NCBI RefSeq assembly: GCF_001039355.2
Contig: NW_019775482.1
Coordinates: 132,233-162,135, forward strand
Length of the DNA stretch: 29,903 bases
DNA from: Lingula anatina
Taxonomy: Eukaryota; Brachiopoda; Lingulata; Lingulida; Lingulidae
Direction: 5' to 3'
Of this stretch, positions 19,671-29,903 are shown in pieces. The translations under genes were made by a program, and so were the position numbers. Every line of letters starts with the position of its first letter. Positions within the stretch are counted from its first letter, which is position 1. The notes beneath the pieces are model-generated. The model did not search any database and was not told where the DNA came from. It saw only the letters and a program-made list of their open reading frames with translations.

Positions 19671-20289
19671 ATATCTTTTGTAGTACACATTTTATATCGG
19701 AAACACTTAAAGACGCTTCCTCCAAGATAAGATTGCACTGCAATCGGTAACTCCGTATATGCAGCATGGTTTTCTTTGTGGATGTCATGTTAATCGGTTG
19801 TGTTAGTTTGGCCGCCTTAACATACAGCTATAGCAATGTGTGTGTTTTTTTTAGCTGATACTTGTTGATCAGGATAATACTAGATGGCAAAACTAGTGAA
19901 AAAGATGAAAGAAAGAGTGACGATAAGAATGACATTATAATACCACTAATTTCTATATCAGGGTTTTGGAGGAAGTAGAGAACCGTCAATGAACCGTAAA
20001 GAAGGTCTGTATTTTTATTCTCTCCACTTGACCAGCTCATCTGCTCAATGACACCCGTTTTCCTGATGGCAGTGCGTTATTACTTCGTAAGTACACTCTT
20101 TTTCTTTTTCTATGTGAACTCATTCTACTGCATGGATCAGAACATCCATTCACTTTTACTCTCTCTATTTTATTTCTTACGATAACTTTGGCCTGACTTG
20201 TGATGCAGAAAACCATTGACTTAGCTGAAGGTGACACTTTTTAAAAAATATTTTTAAATAGTTCGTGCAAAGATGCATTGTTTATTTAT

Positions 20290-20528
20290 TTCCCCAACCG
20301 CAATGAATACACGACCCAATATTAGATTCTGATTTCGTCTAACCATATGGTCCCACTACCTTGCCCAAGACACGCCTCTTCTACGGCAAAGGCAGAAAAC
20401 TTTGGTATCAATGTCATCCCGGTTGTCACCACACACTGTTCCTAGACTCCGTTGCGATACACTTTTACTTTGCCACCTTACTTTCCATTGATTTTTATTC
20501 CATTCTTGAGCTTGAACTTTATGCAAGC
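20290..20528 (-). pseudogene. SRCR (scavenger receptor cysteine-rich) domain relic
   Basis: An acceptor (GATTGTCCAG) precedes codons for a KVKVYRNGV strand in one frame. GTVCGDN.DDIDTKVFC follows in a second, and LGQGSGTIWLDEI in a third, then TAA. This is the SRCR order (VEV-Y-G-WGTVC-D-WDD-DA-VVC ... G-G-IWLDDV). It has at least two frameshifts and an in-frame stop where the conserved Trp should be, and the C-terminal Cys half is missing. It is on the same strand as the EGF/D8C gene and 2 kb upstream, so it may be a lost exon of that gene or of a neighbour. Confidence 0.75.
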
Positions 20529-21545
20529 CTGGACAATCAGAAATAAAATACATTAGCTGAAGTGCTACATACTGAACGCTAGTTCCATTTATAATTGTTT
20601 TTGTTTTTTACCTCCATTATTATTATTTTTTACCTCCAATATCTTTCTAGAGTCTCTATATGAGGGAAGATTGTTTCCAGATAGAAATCCCCGTCTAGAA
20701 GAAATACTTGCCCAACCCCATCTGCTTCTTTAGAAAAAGCAGGACATGAAAAGTGAGGATTCAACAATTTTCATTAGTTATAAAAATGGGTTAATACAAG
20801 CTGGCTGTTCTAATCCTGAAACATTAATAAATTTAGCATGAAACTCTACAAAAATTTTCATCTATAACAAATTATTTTATATGCCTTAATAAGAAGGATA
20901 AAATGTTACAACAATATAAATAAACATGTCAAATAAGCGACAAAAGCAGATTTGTCATACCTGTGTTACCTAAAGTGTTACCTTACCTGACCTCCTTAAT
21001 TGGGTTCTTATATGCACTCATAAACATTGAGACCCCGTGGGCACGGGAAATGTTTAAATGTAAGTAAATGTAATTGTCTTTAAATTCACTCCCCAATTCA
21101 CCCCAGAGGTTCAATTTTTGAAACACACAATAATAGCCTAAACACAACTTTTGTGGTCGTCCAAAAAGCATAAGGTGGTATGTGCAAGCCACAGTTTAAT
21201 GGGCGCATCGACGTGATATGCAGGTCGACCAAGCGAAGGTATTTCCTTCTTCTTCACTGTACTGTGACGCAGCGTTATCATTACTGGCACAGAGAGAGAC
21301 ACTCTAACACGCAATGAAACATCCAGCAAATCTGAATACAGGAATACCGTGTAGCTATAACGAATCCATAACCTAATGGAGATCCGTTTCGTTTCTCTCA
21401 GCCATTGGTCCTCACAGGGCCCAATTCCAGCAAGAACGAACACAAACAGCCAGTCACCCAATCACCACCCTAACCTTGCACAACCACGAGGTAATCTATT
21501 AGGCCAACAACAGTCCATTCCCAATATTCGCTGATATGAGAAAAA

Positions 21546-21602
21546 CAATTACATACTGGTAATGGAAACGTCAATTACAGAACGGTAATGGACCAATTAC
21601 GT
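21546..21602. repeat. Short minisatellite, CAATTAC...GGTAATGGA units
   Basis: Two units (26 and 22 nt) and the start of a third, each opening CAATTAC and containing GGTAATGGA. Confidence 0.7.
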
Positions 21603-22339
21603 TTTAATATCATATTCTACAGGGTCATGATAATCCATGCACCAGTACAGAAAAAATGAATTGATTTGAACCGGATTTTATTTGAACTATATAACTTACA
21701 CTTTTAAAAGTCATTTTTTCACCTGAATTTTTGAAAAAGTGTGACCTTGAAATCTTATATTTTAACAACATATTGTATGTGTTGGATTATATAAGATGAC
21801 ATGTTTATGATAACGACTTCGAATATCTTAGATATTTAAAAAGTAAATTGTTAGACGTGAGTTAATTGGTTAAACATTTTTCTTTTGATTTTATAATTTG
21901 TCTATGGAGTTTCAAACAGCGGTGTTCGTCATTTTCAACATTGAAACTCTAAAATGGAGTACCCTTGTATGTATATTTTTTCAAGACGGATATGACTTGA
22001 AGCGTCGTCATTAAAGCAGATCATTTATACTTTGCGACTCCGCAATGCCCGAACTTGGGAAAATGTTCAAACCCTTTATTTCCGACCAAAAATCCTGTTA
22101 TCACTATCACCACCACTTATCCATTAGATATATCATTGTCTGTATGAGGCAAGCTGCTCTTTGGTTCTTCGATCCATGAACTGCCAGACTGGAAGTCAAG
22201 AAAGATATTCTCTCACCACATCTTTCTCCTCTTTTCTCTCTCTGTTTTTCTCTAGTTTGAAACATATCGAAAAAGGCCTCTCTCAAATAAACTTTTAATT
22301 ATGTATTGGATTCCGTAGGGTTTTAACAAGATGATTACC

Positions 22340-22400
22340 CTTTGATACGTAGATGAGTAGTTCAGTTTAGTTCAGTTCGGTTCAATTCAGTTGATAAAAA
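22340..22400 (-). repeat. Short (AACTG/AATTG)n tail, possible LINE 3' remnant
   Basis: AGTTCAGTTTAGTTCAGTTCGGTTCAATTCAGTTGA reads on the minus strand as an A-rich pentamer tail like that of the LINE at 7030-7050. No reverse transcriptase frame was found above it. Confidence 0.35.
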
Positions 22401-23159
22401 TTATTATAAATCTATCCTTAAATCTCTTTTAGGCACTGTCACATATGCCACACAGAAGTAACAAGTACTCGGATATGACCATTTATTTCTTTCTTGTTGC
22501 CAGTTACATAATAATGAATATATAAAAATTTATGCCACTTATCAATCCTTTGTAAATCTCATAACGTTGAAAAGTAGCTTATCCTAGTTAAAACCTGTAA
22601 TAAAAAAGTTAATCATTTATTTAATATTTTACCTGTATTTGTAACAAAAAAATTAAGAGAAAAAGCTTGACTGTAAACCTTTTTGACATATTGACAAACC
22701 AACAAATACCCAGGATAAAGGAGTCATGACTTTATCTCACAGGGTTTCTCATTTTATTTGGAAGCAAAACAGTCAGAGAAGACCGAGGAAACCCTCGTGG
22801 AGGGAAGTCAATTTTGTGGGAACCTGTCAAGTGGCATTTTCTTCAATCAGGTTTCCACGTTGACAGGTTTCCAGAAACTGTGAATTGTGAAAGCCCTCCT
22901 GGATCCGCCTTTGCCCTGCATATTAATGCTCTTTCACATCTTGCAAGCAACTGTTACCTTTCCCTATTTTCAATTTTTATTTTTATTTTTATTTATTTAG
23001 TATTATTACAAGTGAGACATTCAGGGGAGTTATCGTCTTAGTTTAAAAATGCATCGACATCTTTAACAATTACTATGCCTAGGAATCCTATATTTGTTCA
23101 AGCGGAGCGCTGCTCTAATGAAAGTATATCAGCTAGGACGCCGACCCCGTTGTTTATTG

Positions 23160-23472
23160 GAAAAGGCATTGCGGTTAAGTAACAAGTCATGTGTGTGATA
23201 AGTACTGCACACTGATAGGCTAAGGTTATCCGGTGATTGACAGCCTCAGATAGGTTCACATTGGGTTTATTGGACAAATACCCAGGACAAAGGAGTCATC
23301 TGATTATGATATCCTTGAACATTGAGATGTTCTCATCCAACGACAGAGTGGTATATATTCTGGTGGCACGAGCACTCCAACCCACGGCAGTCCACGAGAA
23401 CCAAGAAGTTCCTGAGAGGTGCTCAGTCTTCAGTGCTCTCGTATATAGTCCAGGGGTGCAGCAGTTTTGCAG
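23160..23472 (+). promoter_or_regulatory. Promoter and non-coding exon 1 of GPCR copy 2
   Basis: This is the counterpart of 4020-4368. It shares TGATAGGCT (23213-23221), GGTGATTGAC (23232-23241), CCTTGAACATTGAGA, and the TATAGTCCAG block before the donor TTTTGCAG|GTGAGA (exon end 23472). The CCAAT-like ATTGG of copy 1 reads ATAGG here, so that site appears lost or different. The start of transcription is undetermined. Confidence 0.58.
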
Positions 23473-25542
23473 GTGAGAGAAACAGATATATTCGCACATA
23501 TTGTATTTACATGCAAAGTATAAATGGTAAATTCTACGCCCTCTTTAGATTTAGTTAACCGTTCTCCGGTCAGGCAGCTAGGGTGATACTGCATTAATTG
23601 CCTTAATGTTAAATTTGTTAACGCATCATCGTATCGTCCAAATGGCATATATGTTTATTTTCCCCGTACCGTTAATCTGAATAAAAAATTTGTTAAAGCT
23701 TAATTACACCGTATTCTTGATGGTCTTATTATAACCAATGTAACTGTGTTATTTATTTACTCACAATGTTGATTTATGTGTATTTCTTTCTTCCTTCATT
23801 TCTTTCTTCCTTCCTTGTGGACTTTAATTACTCCATATTTTGTTACATACGATTGTGACCGCATATACATGTTTCATGATTTGTTTATGATAATTAAGTA
23901 CTAAATCACACCAAGAGGGTACATCTCACTGCTTAGTTTGAATACTTTTAGTAGTAATCTGTCCATTATGTATAGATCAATTTGTTCATTCACATACTGG
24001 CAACGCAAATACCATTTACATAGTGGCGATGCACCGATGTTGTTATTGCATTATTTTGTACATGATAACTTATGTACTAGTACAAAAAATTAATTGAATT
24101 GGTATATCTGTTAAAGCTGAAACCAGGTGGCATTATTTGTGAGTCAAAGGTGAAAATCAAGAGGTGAAGATCACACGTGGGCTGCATGTAGATGTAATTA
24201 TTCTTTTGGTATTGGCTATGTGTTATTATTCTTATTTGGTCTTGGTTTTATGAATGTATATTTATAGTGACATCAGCGTCATCTAATCACTTTGTCAGTG
24301 CAAGTCAGTGTTCCACTTTGCTATTAACTCGCTGAGATTACTCAATATCATAAAATGTCAATCAGGTTCGAAATGGAGATGAACCAATTATTTCTTATAC
24401 ATATTCTTTTTTTTTTCAATTATATAGCCTTTCATAAACCATTCCCTTTATTTCCAAAATTGCAAGAGATACACCAGTTCCTTTTGAACTTGATTAAGAG
24501 AGCTTATATAGTTTATCCAATACGACATTAAATCTGATATTTGGCCTACAATATGTTAAAGTGCACTTATTCTGATATTCTAGCCCTTATAGAATCTCCA
24601 AAACTAGAACTGTCAAGACCATTCTTAACGTTATTTAGCCCTTTCTAAGTAAATAGAAATGATCATAAAATCACAGACTGTCGCATCGTTGCATCGATTT
24701 TTATCACTCCATTGTCTAAGAAATAATAGATGTCGGGTTAGCGACAAACCACGTACATTCTGTTAATTAACGAAGGCAGGTTGTCTCGGGCATACATATC
24801 ATACAATAAGGGTTCAACAGGCAAATGATAACATACATACCTACGGTATTATTATGTAGCTTTGTTAATATCTGTGTTATGGTGACCTAGAACCAGTGTT
24901 CCTGTAGGGACGATTCGATGAAGGGGAAAAAACTCATGCAAAACCATTTATTGATCATCTAAATCGTATGGCAAAGATTTACCTGTATCAAATAAGATTA
25001 ACGACACCTATACAAGTTTCTATCAAAATCATGATACAGTGCGTTAAATCAATTCTCATTCAGTTGCTTGTTGTGTAAATTTCTCTGTAAAATGAATTGG
25101 TCTGAGAATATGTAACTCTAAAGAAGCACAATTTGAAATTGTGACCATTAAGCATTGGTTAAAGTTCCAACATTCAAAACAATTGCCCTAGGAGGCGGGC
25201 CCTATAACAGCGGCTTATCACAAACGAACTAACCAACAAAAAGGATTTTTTTGGCAAGAGTGGTATAAGTTGGCTATGTTTTGCATTATACTCTTATATT
25301 ATGTATTTACCAGCATGCTGGCGAAGAGTTCTTATGTATTGCGGCATTTGCGTGACGAGATAATTATTTTTTGTCGACAGAGGACAGACGGAATAAGAAC
25401 CAAAGCAAAACTGCATTCGTGGAGGACAGTGATAATACTGTATATCACAGATTGTCGTGAAAATTAATTCGCACGCCTCAAGCAAGTGTAATGCAAGTGC
25501 AATTATTTGCTTGGTCTTATAAGACAATAATATGTGTTCTAG
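23473..25542 (+). other. Intron 1 of GPCR copy 2
   Basis: 2070 nt of AT-rich sequence without a transposon that I can identify. The last 730 nt match the copy 1 intron, including a block with CAGCATGC and GTCGACAGAG (25311-25382). Confidence 0.55.
23785..23818. repeat. CTTT/CCTT polypyrimidine microsatellite
   Basis: TTTCTTTCTTCC-type units are repeated in intron 1 of GPCR copy 2. Confidence 0.85.
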
Positions 25543-25625
25543 ATCTGGACCCTCCCCATGGTTTTAGCGTTGGCTGTTCTGAGTGAGAGTGAAACTTACA
25601 GAAAACGGCATCCAATATTACTCAG
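25543..25625 (+). other. Non-coding exon 2 (5'UTR) of GPCR copy 2
   Basis: The exon is 83 nt between GTGTTCTAG|ATCTGG and ACTCAG|GTAAGA, matching the length and boundaries of 8809-8891. The acceptor of exon 3 is ambiguous. The position homologous to copy 1 is CGTTTTAG at 26286, and a second AG (TTGATAACAG) ends at 26352, nearer the ATG. Either choice leaves the start codon at 26370 unchanged. Confidence 0.68.
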
Positions 25626-26369
25626 GTAAGAAAAAAACACCAGCATCTTATCCTTTTTAAAGACATTTTTTGATTTAACCAACACGAATCGTATGTGTTT
25701 GTATATTTTTAGAGTTGTCCTCTTAGCAATTACAGATATACAATAGCCTGTACAGCACTGCCAGTAATGACAATAATCTAGTATGGTACAGTAAAATGCG
25801 CTGAGAATACTTTGCCAATGGGAGGATTCGTAATATTTGAAACAGGAAATTTACTAAAACGAAGCTTCAAAAGTATTTAAAATTATAATAATACCTACCG
25901 ATTTTGAAGCAAAAATGGAACTGTTTTGATTAAAATATAATGAGAAATGCCCTAAACCAAGGACTTGCGTTTATTGCTATCACCCACATACACCGAAAAG
26001 CATACATGGATAAATGTACCATCTATCGATTCGAATTCCCAATGTCTCATTGAAATTCACCCGTGTCAACCTTCTTTAGGCGAGTAATATGATATCCACA
26101 AGCACATACTTAAAAAATAAAATGACGGTAATTCTGTGAACGATTTTAGATATGTTATATATTGACTAATAAAGTGAAAGTTGTGCCATATCCGGAAACA
26201 GATTGCTATTTTAAGGTATGGCACAAATTATGGGCATTCAAATCTTTTGACAAAGTAATGGCATATATTTTTGGCTTTCGTTTTAGAAAAACATACAAAT
26301 ATCGTTTCAGATATGCAATTAAGGTAATTATGTTTTGGAATTTTGATAACAGGAACAGCGTACTGAATC

Positions 26370-27539
26370 ATGACCTGGCCAGGGACAGGACAAGCATCCA
26401 ACTGGTCACTTCTTGAAACATTTGCAACAGCACAAGGCGGTACTTCTTGGAATGACGCAGTCAACAGTTCCAGCATTTCGAACGGGGATTTGATGAGTCA
26501 TTCGGAAGTAACTACCGATGGTATTTTGAATTTAATGAGTACCACAAACAGCATTAGTGGAACTGTTTTGGAAAGGAATGAGACAGATTTTCAAACTGTT
26601 AATATAAACTCAACAAATGACCCTTGCTTCAATATTGGCTGCGTGCCTATTATTGTCATCAACTTTGTCGTGGCTGCTCTGTGTGCTGTTGCCAATCTTG
26701 TGGTCATGGCGGCCTTTATCAAGTGCCCTCGGTTGCGCACGCAGACCAACATTATCATATTCAGTCTGTCTGTGGCTGACCTCCTTGTGGCGTGTGTGTA
26801 CTTCCCTTTCAACACCGTGGGACTGCATCTTATCCACATAGTCCCCGCTTTAGAGCCAATGAAGTACAATATCTATTTCTGTTTCATTAAAGTATCTGTA
26901 GGGTCTTTTCTCACCACCACGGGGATCATACATATGGTCTTTATAGCCGTGGAAAGATACTTCAAAATATGCCAGTCTCAGAGGTATGACTCCGTTTTGT
27001 CAAAAAGAAAGGTTATACTAGGTTGCATTGCCATCTACGTCTTTAGGTTAATTCTGGTCAGCTTAAATTGGATTTGGGTGGTTTGGTCACCCGGGGATGA
27101 CTGTAAAATAGAAACTCTCCTGCACCCTGTGGTGTTTCGTGTGAGTTCTTACCAGATCCTTATTGCATTGCTCATATCGGGTGGTTGTTATTCAGCAGTT
27201 TTCAGCCATGTGCACCGTATGGGAAAAAACACGGCAAAGAACTCGTCGAACCCGAGAGAAAGAGAAAGCCAAACAAAAAGGGAAATTCAACTATTTAAAG
27301 TAATTTTCAGAACAGAATGCGTGTATGTCTTATGTTATTGTCCTTACCCACTCATGCTGTGGTTATCGGGTAACAATAATAACGGTGCCACTTGGCTCGC
27401 GACAACGACCTTTATATGCAAGAAGATGTTTTGGTTAGGGTGCGGTCTTAATCCGATAGTATATGGATTCTTGAACAACAATTATAGGGCGGCTATTGGG
27501 AGCCTTTTTGGACGTAAAATACCTAACGGATCTATGTAG
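26370..27539 (+). CDS. Rhodopsin-class (class A) orphan GPCR, copy 2
   Basis: This is a 389-residue paralogue of the receptor at 10394-11578, with the same seven-TM layout, ERY, CYCP and NPIVY motifs, the same paired Cys residues, and N-glycosylation sites at N11, N32, N70 and N80. By hand comparison the first 90 residues differ at 23 positions. The next roughly 197 residues (TM1 to ICL3) differ at 12, and the last 91 at 8. ICL3 is five residues shorter. TM3 carries Ile at 3.40 and Met at 3.43, where copy 1 has Asn and Thr. Exon order, splice sites and poly(A) context match copy 1, so this is a second intact gene and not a processed copy. The ligand is unknown. Confidence 0.96.
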   Translation: MTWPGTGQASNWSLLETFATAQGGTSWNDAVNSSSISNGDLMSHSEVTTDGILNLMSTTNSISGTVLERNETDFQTVNINSTNDPCFNIGCVPIIVINFVVAALCAVANLVVMAAFIKCPRLRTQTNIIIFSLSVADLLVACVYFPFNTVGLHLIHIVPALEPMKYNIYFCFIKVSVGSFLTTTGIIHMVFIAVERYFKICQSQRYDSVLSKRKVILGCIAIYVFRLILVSLNWIWVVWSPGDDCKIETLLHPVVFRVSSYQILIALLISGGCYSAVFSHVHRMGKNTAKNSSNPRERESQTKREIQLFKVIFRTECVYVLCYCPYPLMLWLSGNNNNGATWLATTTFICKKMFWLGCGLNPIVYGFLNNNYRAAIGSLFGRKIPNGSM

Positions 27540-29446
27540 AGCATAAGGTAATTATGTTTTGGAATTTTGCGGGAAATAAATGAACCTCACTTTGATTGGA
27601 ATTGGCATATGGCTTGCATCCGATTAATTTTTTTTCTTTTACAAGCCTAAACGACATTATAGGGCGTGCTTTAAGCGAAAAGGGTGCAGTGTATATAATG
27701 GTATAGGTATTGAGGAAAGCGGATATCAATGCATAATTCATCAGTATATTTACTTTTTACCTGCCAAAGTGCGCTTGTTTAACGTTGAGTAAAGAATATA
27801 CTGTAGATTAACGTTTTTGTAAAATAGCGCCTGTGGTCTGATACGATTCTGTCAGAGATAGACTTTACATTAACTTTAAAATTGATAACATGAAATACAT
27901 GACAGATACCTGAAACAAATTCATTTGTTATCCAGCCAATTGATAAACTTTATCTTTTTAAAGGTTTATTGTTATTGATTATATTACTTGTTATTGATAT
28001 TTTTTGAGAACCAGACTGTTTTTATCTAGAATCGTAATCCTTAAGTTTTTGTTTTTGTATTTTTCAATTATATATATTATATATCTTATATCATATAACA
28101 TTATATTTTATATTTAGGCACATGTTTTTGTAAGGTCTTTAGAACATTTTAAGAATGCAAATGTTATTATTATTTATTTTATTATTATAATGAGGTATTA
28201 TTATCATACTAATATATTGATTTCTGTCTCTGTAACGCTCAATATCTTATGGTTTATGTCGTATGGTAAGGCAGACACCACGATATCGGGTCTATTTGCT
28301 CTTAAACATTTTTGCAAAATTTCTCGCTGGACAGAAAAAAAGCACAGAGTAAGCCACATAAATATGTGTAAATACTTGTAATGAGCGAATCACTCCTAAG
28401 ACCAATTACCGGATATATAACTGAAAGCTTTAAGGGACGGAATAACTATCAATAACAATAGTCGTTTTAATCTGTATTATCTCTCAGTCGTCATGCCTAA
28501 TGAACTTTATTGTCGATGTATTTCATATAAACTTATATGTAAAACTAGAGAGTCTGTAAAATGTAATTAGTAAACGTTTTAGCTGTCAACTTGGTATTAT
28601 TATGATAGCTATAGAGATACCATCTGCATGTGTCCCTGGCAGAGGGGCCCCAGTATATAACACAGGATACATTCCGTTAGAGCACCAACGTGATTCATTA
28701 TTTATTACCCTAAATTTTCTTCAAAATAAACCTGATTAAGATAAAAGAGTTAACTTGATATACACTTGGGTTTGTAATATATTTATATCATAGCAAGGAA
28801 TCAAAGGAGATATGAAATTCTTGTGGTTGTGCCAAGGCTCGAAAGCGATTTAACCTCTGCAAAAACGCTAATTGCCTTTGGAGCAAACCGACTTAGGGTG
28901 TATACTTTTGACGGTGACACTCATGTTGCCTATAGATTATTATGCTGCGAAATGTTAACGTCCTTGTTTCACTATTCTATGATATCTCTTCGTTAGGTGC
29001 GGTGCAGAAGACCGGTATACATTTTGTGAGCGATGCGAGCCATATATACAATAGAAAAATGGTCACTTTCATTATAAATGAAAATGCAACTGAAACCCAC
29101 ACAAAAAAGTGCCCATAGATCTGACATAGATGAGTGATCAAACTTAGTTTGTCTTTTCCCCAGAAGATAACAGCGCACAGATAGGTCATCGCCTTTAGTT
29201 TTTTTTTTTTTTCAGCTAGCATGTCTGTCCTTGCATTTGTGCAAGAAGTTTCGATTTACTATATATAGACTTTGTGCAACGTCATATTATGTTGTTAAGT
29301 GTCTCTCCACGCCAAATATTTCAGCTATAGTTTGTCACAAGGTCATTATAAGTTATTTAAGAAAAGAAAAGATATGCATGAAATGTAAAGGGTTATCAAA
29401 TTTACAAAATATATGATCTGAATAAAACTGAATACATGCACATAAA
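27540..29446 (+). other. 3'UTR and poly(A) signal of GPCR copy 2
   Basis: About 1.9 kb of very AT-rich sequence carries blocks matching the copy 1 3'UTR (around 28226-28260, 28625-28740 and 28805-28945). AATAAA at 29421-29426 lies in the same context as 13565-13570. No other gene is seen in it. 28060-28120 is an AT-dinucleotide-rich stretch. Confidence 0.58.
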
Positions 29447-29609
29447 GAGTGTCTTAGTGTTCAAATAGGCCACAATGTTTTATGGCATGGCTAATTTCCT
29501 CAAGAGACCCCAAAGCTAATGTGAGATGGCGAAAAAAAGCAGCAAACAACGCTGCTTTACTAAAGGAATACACATCTTAAAACGCAAATGAAACCACAAA
29601 ACACAGTAT

Positions 29610-29903
29610 CAAACTAGAAAAGCACTCCGAGAGCGCAAACCTCCGCCAAGGGTGCAAAGTCTCCACTTTGCCGTTTCACTCCTAAATTTTCATTCTATAA
29701 TGATTTAGTTTTTTCATTTTTGATTATTGATTATTGATTGATAATTGATCCGGATCACCACCGAAAACTAATCATCTGTTCCTTTGCCCACTTCTGACAG
29801 TTCCTGGAAATTTCATCAAATTCGGTCCATAACTTTTTCTGTAATGTAGCATTATTAGTTTTTTGATTTTTGATTTTTGGTTATTGATCCGGATCACCAC
29901 CAA
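29610..29903. repeat. Interspersed repeat with tandem GATCCGGATCACCACC units (cut by window end)
   Basis: The palindrome-bearing word TTGATCCGGATCACCACC occurs twice (near 29746-29762 and 29885-29901), about 139 bp apart. Each is preceded by TTAGTTTTTT(C/G)ATTTTTGATT. Between them is AAATTTCATCAAATTCGGTCCATAACTTTTTC, a phrase typical of animal interspersed repeats. The left part reads GAGAGCGCAAACCTCCGCCAAGG. The class is not assigned. It is not coding. Confidence 0.7.

Larger units (their letters stand above)
20560..23159. other. Intergenic; no gene recognised
   Basis: AT-rich. The 107-codon frame at 21138-21461 (-) starts at TTG and has no recognisable domain. The region holds the minisatellite at 21546, the LINE-tail-like repeat at 22340, an imperfect hairpin (22818-22830 with 22860-22872) and a transposon-end-like CCTGGATCCGCCTTTGCCCTG split at 22898-22918. 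Confidence 0.5.

Noticed and set aside
20037-20237. Possible second SRCR start (VNGCSDPCS) on the minus strand
   Set aside because: Only a few residues resemble an SRCR N-terminus and nothing after them fits, so it is too weak to call.
21138-21461. 107-codon minus-strand frame with a signal-peptide-like start
   Set aside because: The apparent Met is a TTG codon, there is no splice or domain support, and the rest has no recognisable family.
1-29903. CRISPR arrays, toxin-antitoxin or phage-like systems
   Set aside because: No regularly spaced repeats or prokaryotic gene organisation. Introns, poly(A) signals and domain types are those of an animal genome.

Overview
This is a eukaryotic, intron-bearing, AT-rich animal nuclear window. 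It shows GT-AG introns, long untranslated regions, microsatellites, decayed transposons, a rhodopsin-class GPCR pair, EGF exons in phase 1-1, a D8C (uromodulin/GP2/OIT3-like) domain and an SRCR relic. Lineage-expanded single-exon GPCRs together with EGF and SRCR genes, plus frequent GTAGGCCTAC and ATGTACATGTA words, suggest a marine invertebrate. An ambulacrarian such as an echinoderm is my best guess, but a mollusc or lancelet cannot be excluded. I see no CRISPR array, prokaryotic operon, rRNA or convincing tRNA.

Layout. 1-4020 is mostly non-coding and carries three small DNA-transposon remnants. 4020-13590 (+) is GPCR gene copy 1: promoter and non-coding exon 1 ending at 4368, intron 1 (containing a dead 5'-truncated LINE at about 4795-7050), 83-nt non-coding exon 2 (8809-8891), intron 2 (containing two MITEs), and exon 3 with an uninterrupted 394-codon reading frame (10394-11578) and a 2-kb 3'UTR ending at an AATAAA. 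14196-18331 (-) is a nine-exon gene that I reconstructed exon by exon. It encodes a type II membrane protein of about 434 aa with five EGF domains and a C-terminal D8C domain. A dead duplicated EGF exon sits inside it, and three diverged, donor-ended repeats lie upstream. An SRCR-domain relic follows at about 20290-20528 (-). 23160-29446 (+) is GPCR copy 2 (389 codons at 26370-27538), with the same exon structure as copy 1. The window ends in a tandem interspersed repeat.

The main story is one ancient duplication of an entire GPCR locus (promoter, two non-coding exons, coding exon, 3'UTR, poly(A) signal). The copies lie about 16-19 kb apart and flank an unrelated gene on the opposite strand. 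Introns and UTRs of the two copies have drifted far apart, but the transmembrane-coding part is almost identical even at silent sites, which points to gene conversion. Most size differences between the copies are explained by transposons inserted only in copy 1. No functional link between the receptors and the EGF/D8C protein can be read from the sequence. Both predicted products are at the cell surface.
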